Positions 15,749 to 21,535 of a stretch of 30,116 nucleotides of DNA are shown here, piece after piece (position 1 is the stretch's first letter; every line of letters begins with the position of its first letter). The translations under genes and the position numbers were made by a program. The notes beneath the pieces are model-generated. The model saw only the letters and a list, made by a program, of their open reading frames with translations, searched no databases and was not told the DNA's origin. The DNA is taken from contig DAOTWZ010000033.1 in assembly GCA_034435615.1 (NCBI GenBank), forward strand, positions 1-30,116, written 5' to 3'. This DNA comes from H17-190 sp034435615. Its GTDB lineage: Bacteria > Chloroflexota > Dehalococcoidia > SM23-28-2 > HRBIN24.

Positions 15749-15844
15749 ATGGAGAGAGCGTGGCGCCGCGCGCTCTGGCTGGCCTTTCTGCTGGGGCTGA
15801 CCTACGTGATGGCCATAGGGGTGCTCGGCATCGTCGCCAGGTAG
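15749..15844 (+). CDS. 31-residue single-pass membrane peptide
   Basis: ATG 15749 follows GAGGAGG with an 8-base spacer, one of the best ribosome sites in the window. The ORF encodes a basic start (MERAWRRALW), one hydrophobic segment (LAFLLGLTYVMAIGVLGIV) and a stop at 15842-15844. It has the shape of a membrane-anchored small protein. With no homolog known to me, reality rests on the ribosome site, the segment's hydrophobicity and proximity to the similar ORF at 15521. Confidence 0.4.
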   Translation: MERAWRRALWLAFLLGLTYVMAIGVLGIVAR

Positions 15845-16126
15845 CCCGCCCACCACCATCCCAGGCTGGCCGAGTGGGAAGCACCTGGCGGGACTGGCAG
15901 GCATCGTTGACGCTCCACCCACTGGAGGAGAGCGCTCGTCTCTACCGGGCGGGGGGGAGGCCGCTCCAGCCCCTGCGGGGGCAGAGAGCTCATGTGGCAG
16001 CGCTACATCTCGCCCTGCTCCGCGCAGGGCGGGAGGGACGAGGCGGCCGTTCGGGGGGACACCCCCCGCACCCACTCCGTGAGAGAGCTGCGGCCCCCGC
16101 AGACGGGCCGCTCAAGGGTGGGAGCC
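15845..16126. other. Intergenic region downstream of pdxS
   Basis: This 282-bp stretch has no gene I can support. It contains a tight hairpin CGGGGGG-ACA-CCCCCCG (16052-16068) and a looser one (GCGGCCC/GGGCCGC near 16090-16112). On the minus strand these lie just past the pdxS stop and could help terminate it, although no T tract follows. Confidence 0.35.
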
Positions 16127-17014
16127 CTACCAGCCGCGGACGGCCAGCCGCTCCTCGGGGGCGAGCGCCCGCACGTCCAGGCCCCTCATGGGCTCGCCCA
16201 GACCGCGGGAGACCTCCGCCAGGACGGCCGGGTCGTTGTAGTGGGTGACGGCCTTGACGATGGCCGCCGCCCGCCGCTCCGGGTCCTCGGACTTGAAGAT
16301 GCCGGAGCCCACGAAGACGCCGTCCGCCCCTAGCTGCATCATGAGGGCGGCATCGGCCGGGGTGGCCACGCCGCCGGCGGCAAAGTTCACCACCGGCAGG
16401 CGGCCCAGGCGGGCAGTCTCCTTCACCAGCTCGTAGGGGGCGCCCAGGGCCTTGGCCTCCGCCATCAGCTCCTCTTCCGCCATGGTGGTCAGCTTGCGGA
16501 TGCCGTCCATGACGGCCCGCATGTGACGGACGGCCTCCACGATGTTGCCCGTGCCCGCCTCTCCTTTGGTGCGGATCATGGCCGCGCCCTCACCGATGCG
16601 CCGCAGCGCCTCGCCCAGGTCGCGGGCACCGCAGACGAAGGGCACCTTGAAGGCCCACTTGTTGATGTGGTGGGCCTCGTCGGCCGGGGTCAGCACTTCG
16701 GACTCGTCGATGAAGTCTACGCCGATGGCCTCCAGTATCTGGGCCTCCACGAAGTGGCCGATGCGGCACTTGGCCATCACCGGTATGGAGACGGCGTCCA
16801 TGATCTTGAGGATGCGCTCCGGGTCGGCCATGCGGGCCACGCCCCCGGCCGCCCGGATGTCCGCCGGCACCCGCTCCAGCGCCATCACCGCGCAGGCGCC
16901 CGCCTCCTCGGCGATGCGGGCCTGCTCCGGCGTCACCACGTCCATGATGACGCCGCCCTTGAGCATCTGAGCGAGTCCCCGTTTTACGGTGATTGTGCCC
17001 CTCTCCGCTGTCAT
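16127..17014 (-). CDS. pdxS: Pyridoxal 5'-phosphate synthase lyase subunit PdxS
   Basis: A 295-aa TIM-barrel enzyme that makes the vitamin B6 cofactor PLP from ribose 5-phosphate, glyceraldehyde 3-phosphate and ammonia supplied by the glutaminase PdxT. Highly conserved family text is intact: GLAQMLKGGVIMDVV (D25), K82 in PVMAKCRIGHF and K150 in IRTKGEAGTGNIVEA, matching the two catalytic lysines, plus NFAAGGVATPADAALMMQLG. Length is normal. ATG 17014 has GGAGG upstream, and a promoter candidate is at 17039-17067. pdxT, commonly the next gene, is not present on either side here; the gene is monocistronic and divergent from a stress-protein operon. Confidence 0.97.
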   Translation of the reverse strand: MTAERGTITVKRGLAQMLKGGVIMDVVTPEQARIAEEAGACAVMALERVPADIRAAGGVARMADPERILKIMDAVSIPVMAKCRIGHFVEAQILEAIGVDFIDESEVLTPADEAHHINKWAFKVPFVCGARDLGEALRRIGEGAAMIRTKGEAGTGNIVEAVRHMRAVMDGIRKLTTMAEEELMAEAKALGAPYELVKETARLGRLPVVNFAAGGVATPADAALMMQLGADGVFVGSGIFKSEDPERRAAAIVKAVTHYNDPAVLAEVSRGLGEPMRGLDVRALAPEERLAVRGW

Positions 17015-17038
17015 GACAGGCGACCTCCGGCGTTATTA

Positions 17039-17067
17039 AGTATATGCAGAGGAAGGAACGCTGAAAA
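17039..17067 (-). promoter_or_regulatory. Candidate pdxS promoter
   Basis: On the minus strand, TTTTCA (17062-17067), a 17-nt spacer and TATACT (17039-17044) sit 25 bases upstream of ATG 17014. Match is 4/6 and 5/6 with ideal spacing, giving a leader of about 18 nt that contains the GGAGG site. Confidence 0.5.
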
Positions 17068-17101
17068 GGCTCACCCCCTCTGCCATGGACGGAGGACGGT
17101 A

Positions 17102-17107
17102 TATAAT
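17102..17107 (+). promoter_or_regulatory. Candidate -10 element of the universal stress protein operon
   Basis: A perfect TATAAT lies 31 bases ahead of GTG 17138, within an AT-rich island (GTATATAATGATAGG). The position 17 bases upstream (TCTGCC) is a poor -35, so an activator or an alternative sigma factor may be involved. It is back-to-back with the pdxS promoter. Confidence 0.45.
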
Positions 17108-17137
17108 GATAGGCGCTCGAGAGGGCGAGGTAAGAAT

Positions 17138-17632
17138 GTGGACCGCAACCCCACCCAGTTGAAGGAGATACTCGTCCCCGTAGACGGCTCCGAGGCCAGC
17201 CTGGAGGCGGTAGCTCTGGCCTGCACCCTGGCCAAGCGAAACAAAGGGAAGGTCTACGCCGTATACGTTATTGAGGTGGCCCGCAGCCTCCCTCTGGACG
17301 CCGAGATGGGGCCAGAGACGGAGGAAGGGGAGCGGATCTTGGAGAAGGCGGAAGAGGTGGCCCGCGCCGAGGACTTCGAGCTGGAGGGTGAGCTCCTCCA
17401 GGCGCGGGACGCCGGCCATGCCATCGTGGACGAGGCCATCGAGCGGGGGGTAGAGGTGATCATCATGGGGGTGGAGCCGGAGCCCAGCGAGGGCGGCTAC
17501 GAGTGGCCCACCGAGGGGAAGCCCCACCCGGTGGCCAGCGAGCTCCCCCTGGGCCACGTCGCCCGTTACGTCATCCAGTACGCTCCCTGCGAGGTCTGGC
17601 TCATCCGTCGTCCCCTGCCGGAGGCGTCATGA
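17138..17632 (+). CDS. Universal stress protein (UspA family)
   Basis: A 164-aa single-domain Usp. Family features: KEILVPVDGSEASLEAVALA at the start, VEVIIMGVEPE in the core and LGHVARYVIQYAPCEVWLIR at the end, the region that in ATP-binding members reads GSVA. Here the Gly-Ser pair is LGH, and a charged insert (about 120-140) replaces the usual GxxG loop, so ATP binding is doubtful. The GTG at 17138 is preceded by GCGAGG; the open frame continues upstream, but that part only mirrors pdxS on the other strand. It overlaps the next gene by ATGA and heads an operon with two TrkA-type proteins, suggesting a role in ion or osmotic stress control. Confidence 0.85.
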   Translation: MDRNPTQLKEILVPVDGSEASLEAVALACTLAKRNKGKVYAVYVIEVARSLPLDAEMGPETEEGERILEKAEEVARAEDFELEGELLQARDAGHAIVDEAIERGVEVIIMGVEPEPSEGGYEWPTEGKPHPVASELPLGHVARYVIQYAPCEVWLIRRPLPEAS

Positions 17633-18054
17633 AGGTCGTCATCATGGGCTGCGGCCGGGTGGGCGCCGAGCTGGCCGCCCAGCTCGACCGTGAGGGACAC
17701 CAGGTCACCGTCCTGGACATCAACCCCGATGCCCTGCGCCGTCTGCCCCCGGACTTCCGGGGCCGGCGGGTGGTGGGCAACGGCATAGACCAGGACGTCC
17801 TTCGCCGCGTCGGCGTCGGCGATGCCGATGCCTTCATCGCCGTCACCCAGGGGGACAACCGCAACGTCATGGCGGCCCAGATCGCCAAGGAGATCTTCGG
17901 CGTCCGCAAGGTGGTCTGCCGCATCTACGACCCCATCCGCGAGGAGATCTACCGCGGCCTGGGGCTGGAGACCGTCAGCCCCACCCGCATCGTGGTGAAC
18001 ATGCTGAGAGAGGCGCTGGCCCGGGAGCCAGCCGCCAGGGGGGAAGAGAGCTGA
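17629..18054 (+). CDS. TrkA-N (RCK) domain protein, short form
   Basis: A 141-aa protein with a single Rossmann-type RCK domain: dinucleotide-binding motif MGCGRVGAELAAQL, acidic residue closing beta-2 in VTVLDINPDALRRL, then NRNVMAAQIAKEIFG and RKVVCRIYDP. The TrkA-C half is absent; the C-terminus ends in a short charged tail. Family knowledge: such proteins gate K+ transporters (Trk/Ktr) by binding NAD(H), ATP or ADP. It is ATGA-coupled to the Usp gene and one base ahead of a second, full-length TrkA. The pair probably forms a heteromeric gating ring, but no TrkH/KtrB channel gene is in the window. Confidence 0.88.
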   Translation: MKVVIMGCGRVGAELAAQLDREGHQVTVLDINPDALRRLPPDFRGRRVVGNGIDQDVLRRVGVGDADAFIAVTQGDNRNVMAAQIAKEIFGVRKVVCRIYDPIREEIYRGLGLETVSPTRIVVNMLREALAREPAARGEES

Positions 18055-18055
18055 C

Positions 18056-18742
18056 ATGTATGTCATCGTGGCAGGCGGCGGCAAGGTAGGCTATTACCTG
18101 GCCAAGGCCCTGGTGGAGGAAGGTCACGAGGTGCTGGTCATAGAGCGCGACCGCGCCCGGTGCGAGCGAGTGGCGGCAGAGCTGGGGGATATCGTCCTGC
18201 GGGGCGACGCCTGTGAGGTCACCACCATGGAGCGGGCCGGCTTCAACCGGGCCGACATGGTCATCGCCGTCACGGGGGACGACGAGGACAACCTGGTGGT
18301 CTGTCAGGTGGCCAAGGCGCGCTTCCAGGTGCCCCGCACCATGGCCCGCATCAACAACCCCAAGAACGCCGACATCTTCCGTCGCCTCGGCATAGACCAC
18401 ACCGTCAACGCCACCGACGCCATCCTGGCCCACATAGAGCAGGAGCTGCCCGTCCAGGCCCTCATCCACCTCCTCTCCATACGGGGTGGCTTCCTGGAGA
18501 TGGTAGAGGTGCGGGTGCCCCCCCACTCGGCGGTGGTGGGGAAGAAGATCAAGGAAGTGCTCCTCCCCCAGCAGTCCATCATCGCCCTCGTCATAGAGGA
18601 GGACGGGAACCCCAAGCCGCCCGACCCGGAGACAGTGCTGCGGGCCGGGGACAAGGTGGTGGTGGTCACCCGCCGGGAGAACGAAGAGGCGCTGCGTGAG
18701 ATCCTCACCAGCCCCTACGGGCCGCTGAGCCTGCGCAAATGA
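18056..18742 (+). CDS. TrkA-family potassium uptake regulatory protein
   Basis: A 228-aa protein with an N-terminal RCK Rossmann domain (about 1-125; VAGGGKVGYYLAKALVEEG, acidic switch VLVIERDR, GDDEDNLVVCQVAKARF) and a C-terminal TrkA-C/RCK-C domain (about 145-222; MVEVRVPPHSAVVGKKIKEV, LRAGDKVVVVTR). TrkA-C domains can bind small ligands such as cyclic di-AMP in some Gram-positive proteins; that cannot be judged here. It starts one base after the short TrkA protein and overlaps pheA by ATGA. It is cytosolic and predicted to regulate a K+ channel or transporter encoded elsewhere. Confidence 0.9.
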   Translation: MYVIVAGGGKVGYYLAKALVEEGHEVLVIERDRARCERVAAELGDIVLRGDACEVTTMERAGFNRADMVIAVTGDDEDNLVVCQVAKARFQVPRTMARINNPKNADIFRRLGIDHTVNATDAILAHIEQELPVQALIHLLSIRGGFLEMVEVRVPPHSAVVGKKIKEVLLPQQSIIALVIEEDGNPKPPDPETVLRAGDKVVVVTRRENEEALREILTSPYGPLSLRK

Positions 18743-19566
18743 AGCGGCTGGCCTACCTGGGCCCTCCCGGCACCTTCAGCGAGGAGGCGGCCCTCCAGCA
18801 CGACCCCTCGGCGGAGCTGGTGCCGCTGCCCAGCATCGCCGCCGTGGCCGCCGCCGTCACCGCCGGCATGGCCGATGCCGGCGTCGTCCCCGTGGAGAAC
18901 TCCCTGGAGGGCTCCGTCCCCGAGACCCTCGACGTCCTGGTCCACGAGGCCGACCTCTTCGTCCGCCACGAGCTGGTGCTCCCCATAGAGCACCACCTGC
19001 TGGTGAAGCCGGGCACCCAGCCCGCCGCCGTCAAGGTGGTCTACTCCCACCCCCAGGCCCTGGCCCAGTGCCGGCGCTTCCTGGAGCGCTGCTTCCCCAG
19101 GGCAGAGGTGATGGCCGCCCTCTCCACCGCCGCCGCCGTGGAGGAGATGATGTCCCGCGACGGCGACGCCGCCGCCATCGGCACCGCGCGGGCGGCCTCC
19201 CTCTACGGAGCGGAGGTGCTGGCCCGGGGCATACAGGACCGCCGTCCCAACGTCACCCGCTTCGTGGTGCTGGCGCGGGAGGACCATCCCCCCACCGGAC
19301 GGGACAAGACCTCCCTGGCCTTCACCTTCGCCACCGAGGATCGCCCGGGCCTCCTGGTGGCCGCCCTCACCGAGTTCTCCTCCCGTCAGATCAACCTGAC
19401 GAAGATCGAGTCCCGCCCCACCGGGGACCGGCTGGGCAGCTACATCTTCCTGGTGGACGTGAGTGGGCACCGGCAGGAGCCGCTGCTGGCGGAGGCGCTG
19501 GAGGCCGTGCGCCGCCAGTGCTCCTTCTTCCGTATCCTCGGCTCCTACCCCAAATGGCAGCCATAA
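18739..19566 (+). CDS. pheA: Prephenate dehydratase
   Basis: A 275-aa enzyme converting prephenate to phenylpyruvate in phenylalanine synthesis. The catalytic region (about 1-180) has YLGPPGTFSEEAAL, GVVPVENSLEGSV and the catalytic Thr173-Arg174-Phe175 (NVTRFVVLAR). A C-terminal ACT domain (about 190-270) has the ESRP phenylalanine-binding motif at 224-227 in NLTKIESRPT, so feedback inhibition by Phe is expected. There is no chorismate mutase domain, so it is the monofunctional form. Its ATG overlaps the trkA stop by ATGA, an odd operon partner for a biosynthetic gene. Other aromatic amino acid genes are not nearby. Confidence 0.95.
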   Translation: MKRLAYLGPPGTFSEEAALQHDPSAELVPLPSIAAVAAAVTAGMADAGVVPVENSLEGSVPETLDVLVHEADLFVRHELVLPIEHHLLVKPGTQPAAVKVVYSHPQALAQCRRFLERCFPRAEVMAALSTAAAVEEMMSRDGDAAAIGTARAASLYGAEVLARGIQDRRPNVTRFVVLAREDHPPTGRDKTSLAFTFATEDRPGLLVAALTEFSSRQINLTKIESRPTGDRLGSYIFLVDVSGHRQEPLLAEALEAVRRQCSFFRILGSYPKWQP

Positions 19567-19570
19567 CGAG

Positions 19571-19722
19571 ATGGAGCGCCGGGCCCTTGCGCCCAATTAC
19601 TTCCTCGTTGCAGTCTCGAATCGGCACAACCTCGAACTGTGCATCGAAATGCTCTGGCCGGGTTCCGCCGGTAGATGACCTTCGAGGAACTGGTGAATGC
19701 CCTGTCGATCAGGTTCCTCTAG
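19571..19722 (+). pseudogene. Possible remnant of a lost gene
   Basis: Between pheA and the glycosylase, an ATG frame at 19571 encodes 35 residues including NYFLVAVSNRHNLELCIEML and stops at 19678. A second frame starting in the overlapping ATG 19675 encodes MTFEELVNALSIRFL and stops at 19722. The text is protein-like and less GC-rich than the flanks, but two short frames do not make a gene. The first part faintly recalls the start of EVE/PUA-like proteins. The best reading is an internally deleted relic, though chance is possible. Confidence 0.3.
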
Positions 19723-19771
19723 GAGATCCTCCCTGGCCAACCAGGGCCGTCTGTAAGAGCGGAGGTGGCCT

Positions 19772-20575
19772 GTGCCTGAGGCGCCGGACCTGGAGGCCTA
19801 CGCTGCCTACATCGGCCGGCGGTTGCAGGGGAAGCGGCTGCTGGCGGCCCGCGTCCTCATACCCCCGGTGCTGAAGGAGGGCCGGGAGCGCCTGGCCGAC
19901 CTGACAGGCCGCTCTCTGGCGGCCGTGGCCCGGCACGGCAAGCAACTGCGACTGGACTTCCAGGGCGGGCCTCTGCTCCTGGTACACCCCATGCTCAGCG
20001 GCCGCTTCCAGCTCTGCCATCATGACGAGCCCCTGCGGCCCCGCACCGCCCTCCTCCTGACCTTCGAGGGCGACTGCGACCTGCGCCTGTGGGACGAGAA
20101 GCTCCTCAGCCGGGCCTACGTCTTGCCGGGGCCCCACGCCCTGCCTGTCGGTCAGGAGCGGGCGCCGGACGTCCTCAGCCCACACCTCACCGCTGAGGAA
20201 TTGTGGCATCGCCTGTCGGGGCAGCGGGCCAGTCTCAAGTCGCTCATCGTCCGCGAGAAGGTGGTGGCCGGGCTGGGCAACGCCTACGCCGACGAGGTCC
20301 TCTTCGCCGCAGGGCTCAGCCCTTTCCGCCCGGGCGGCGAGGTTGACCGCCAGGAGGCGGAGCGACTCCTCCAGGCCATGCGCGAGGTCCTGGAGGAGGC
20401 CACGACGCGGGTGCTGACGGAGATGGAGCGCCACGGCCTCCCCGAGGACGAGTACCGCGCTCACCTGCGGGTCCACCGGCGGGGCGGCCAGCCCTGTCCT
20501 CGCTGCGGCGCCGCCATCCAGGAGGTCACCAGCGGCGGTCGCGTCACCAGCTTCTGCCCCGGCTGCCAGCGCTAG
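19772..20575 (+). CDS. Formamidopyrimidine-DNA glycosylase (Fpg/Nei family)
   Basis: A 267-aa base-excision repair enzyme. The start is GTG 19772 with GGAGG upstream; after Met removal the N-terminus is PEAPDLEAY, giving the catalytic Pro and Glu. The usual PELPEVE is altered, with Asp in place of the second Glu. Other family marks: K56 in ARHGKQLRLDF, the GLGNAYADEVLFAAGLSP block with N169, and a C-terminal zinc finger (CPRCG ... FCPGCQ, about 240-266) with the DNA-contacting Arg in GGRVTSF. Length is typical. The PEAPDLE start leaves it open whether 8-oxoguanine (Fpg) or oxidised pyrimidines (Nei) are preferred, so no gene symbol is given. Confidence 0.9.
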   Translation: MPEAPDLEAYAAYIGRRLQGKRLLAARVLIPPVLKEGRERLADLTGRSLAAVARHGKQLRLDFQGGPLLLVHPMLSGRFQLCHHDEPLRPRTALLLTFEGDCDLRLWDEKLLSRAYVLPGPHALPVGQERAPDVLSPHLTAEELWHRLSGQRASLKSLIVREKVVAGLGNAYADEVLFAAGLSPFRPGGEVDRQEAERLLQAMREVLEEATTRVLTEMERHGLPEDEYRAHLRVHRRGGQPCPRCGAAIQEVTSGGRVTSFCPGCQR

Positions 20576-20628
20576 CGGCGACCATCGTCGGTTAAGATAG
20601 GAGGCAGAATAGCAGGAGGTATGCCGCT

Positions 20629-21528
20629 ATGCCCGTGGACAGCTTCAGGTTCTTCCCTCGCTCCCTGGCCGCCTGGGTCCAGCAACTGGAGGTGCCGCCC
20701 GAGGGGCCGGTGCCCTGGACGCCCCTGCCCCGGCCGGTGCGGGAGTGTCGCTTCGCCCTGGTGACGACGGCTGGCCTCTACGTGAAGGGGCTGGAGCCTC
20801 CCTTCGACCTGGAGCGGGAGGCCCGCGAGCCCACCTGGGGAGACCCTTCCTTCCGGCGCATCCCCCGCGATGTCCGGCAGGAGCAGATAGGCGTCAGCCA
20901 CTTCCACATCAACCCGCGCGACATCCTGCAGGACCTGAACGTGGCCCTGCCCATACAGCGCTTCCTGGAGCTGGCCCGGGAGGGGGTCATCGGCTCCCTG
21001 GCCGAGACCCACTACTCCTTCATGGGCTATCAGGGCTACCCGGCGGACCTCTCCGGGTGGCGGCAGCGCTACGGCCCGCAGGTGGCCTCCCTCATGAAGG
21101 CGGAAGGGGTGGACTGCGTCCTCATAACCCCCGTCTGACCGGACTGCTGTCGGCACGCGCCCGTGCTGGCGCGCATATTCGAGGCCAGCGGCCTCAGCAC
21201 CGTCATCGTCACCATGATGCCCTACTGGTCAGAGAGGATAGGGGCGCCGCGCACCCTGGCGGTGGAGTTCCCCCTGGGACATCCCATCGGCTGGCCCGGG
21301 GACAGAGAGATGCAGATGACGGTCTGCCGGGCGGCCGTCCAGCTCCTGGAGGAGGCAGCAGGACCGGGCGAGATACGCCACCTGGAGGGGCTGACCTGGC
21401 CGCAGGAGCCGGACGAAGCCCGCCGGGACTGGCAGCCCCCGGAGCCGGCTCCCATAATCCGCCTCATTCGCGAGCGTCTGCGGGCCCTGCGCGAGGCCCA
21501 GGAGGGAGGCGGCGGGGGACCGAGGTGA
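20629..21528 (+). CDS. Probable selenoprotein, glycine/betaine/sarcosine/D-proline reductase selenoprotein B (GrdB/PrdB-like) family
   Basis: A 299-aa product if the in-frame TGA at 21136-21138 is read as selenocysteine (residue 170). The first 169 residues end VDCVLITPV. Without any frame change the next codons read PDCCRHAPVLARIFEASG and then MMPYWSERIGAPRTLAVEFPLGHPIGWPGD, which is continuous family sequence up to the true stop at 21526-21528. The Sec lies in a U-P-D-C motif, a UxxC redox pair. In this family the position is Sec or Cys. A hairpin 11 nt after the TGA fits a bacterial SECIS. ATG 20629 follows AGGAGG. Family members reduce C-N or related bonds or act as uncharacterised oxidoreductases; the grd/prd operon partners are absent, so the substrate is unknown. 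A GH31 gene follows 7 bases later. Confidence 0.85.
21139..21169 (+). promoter_or_regulatory. Candidate bacterial SECIS element
   Basis: Directly after the in-frame TGA, an 11-nt spacer is followed by a stem-loop at 21150-21169: TCGGCACG pairs with CGTGCTGG (8 bp including two or three G-U pairs) around the loop CGCC (21158-21161). The apical loop starts 19 nt after the TGA and has G as its second base. Both features agree with published descriptions of bacterial SECIS elements (loop about 16-37 nt from UGA, G in the first two loop positions). It lies within coding sequence, as bacterial SECIS elements do. Confidence 0.65.
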
Positions 21529-21535
21529 GGCGTCC

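Noticed and set aside
16523..17137. N-terminal extension of the universal stress protein frame
   Set aside because: Exactly antisense to pdxS and not protein-like; homology and a ribosome site begin at GTG 17138.
20629..21528. Two separate ORFs (20629-21138 and 21163-21528), or a frameshifted pseudogene
   Set aside because: Both halves are in the same frame and only one UGA codon separates them. The sequence between (codons for PDCCRHAP) is also family-like, and there is no shift to correct.
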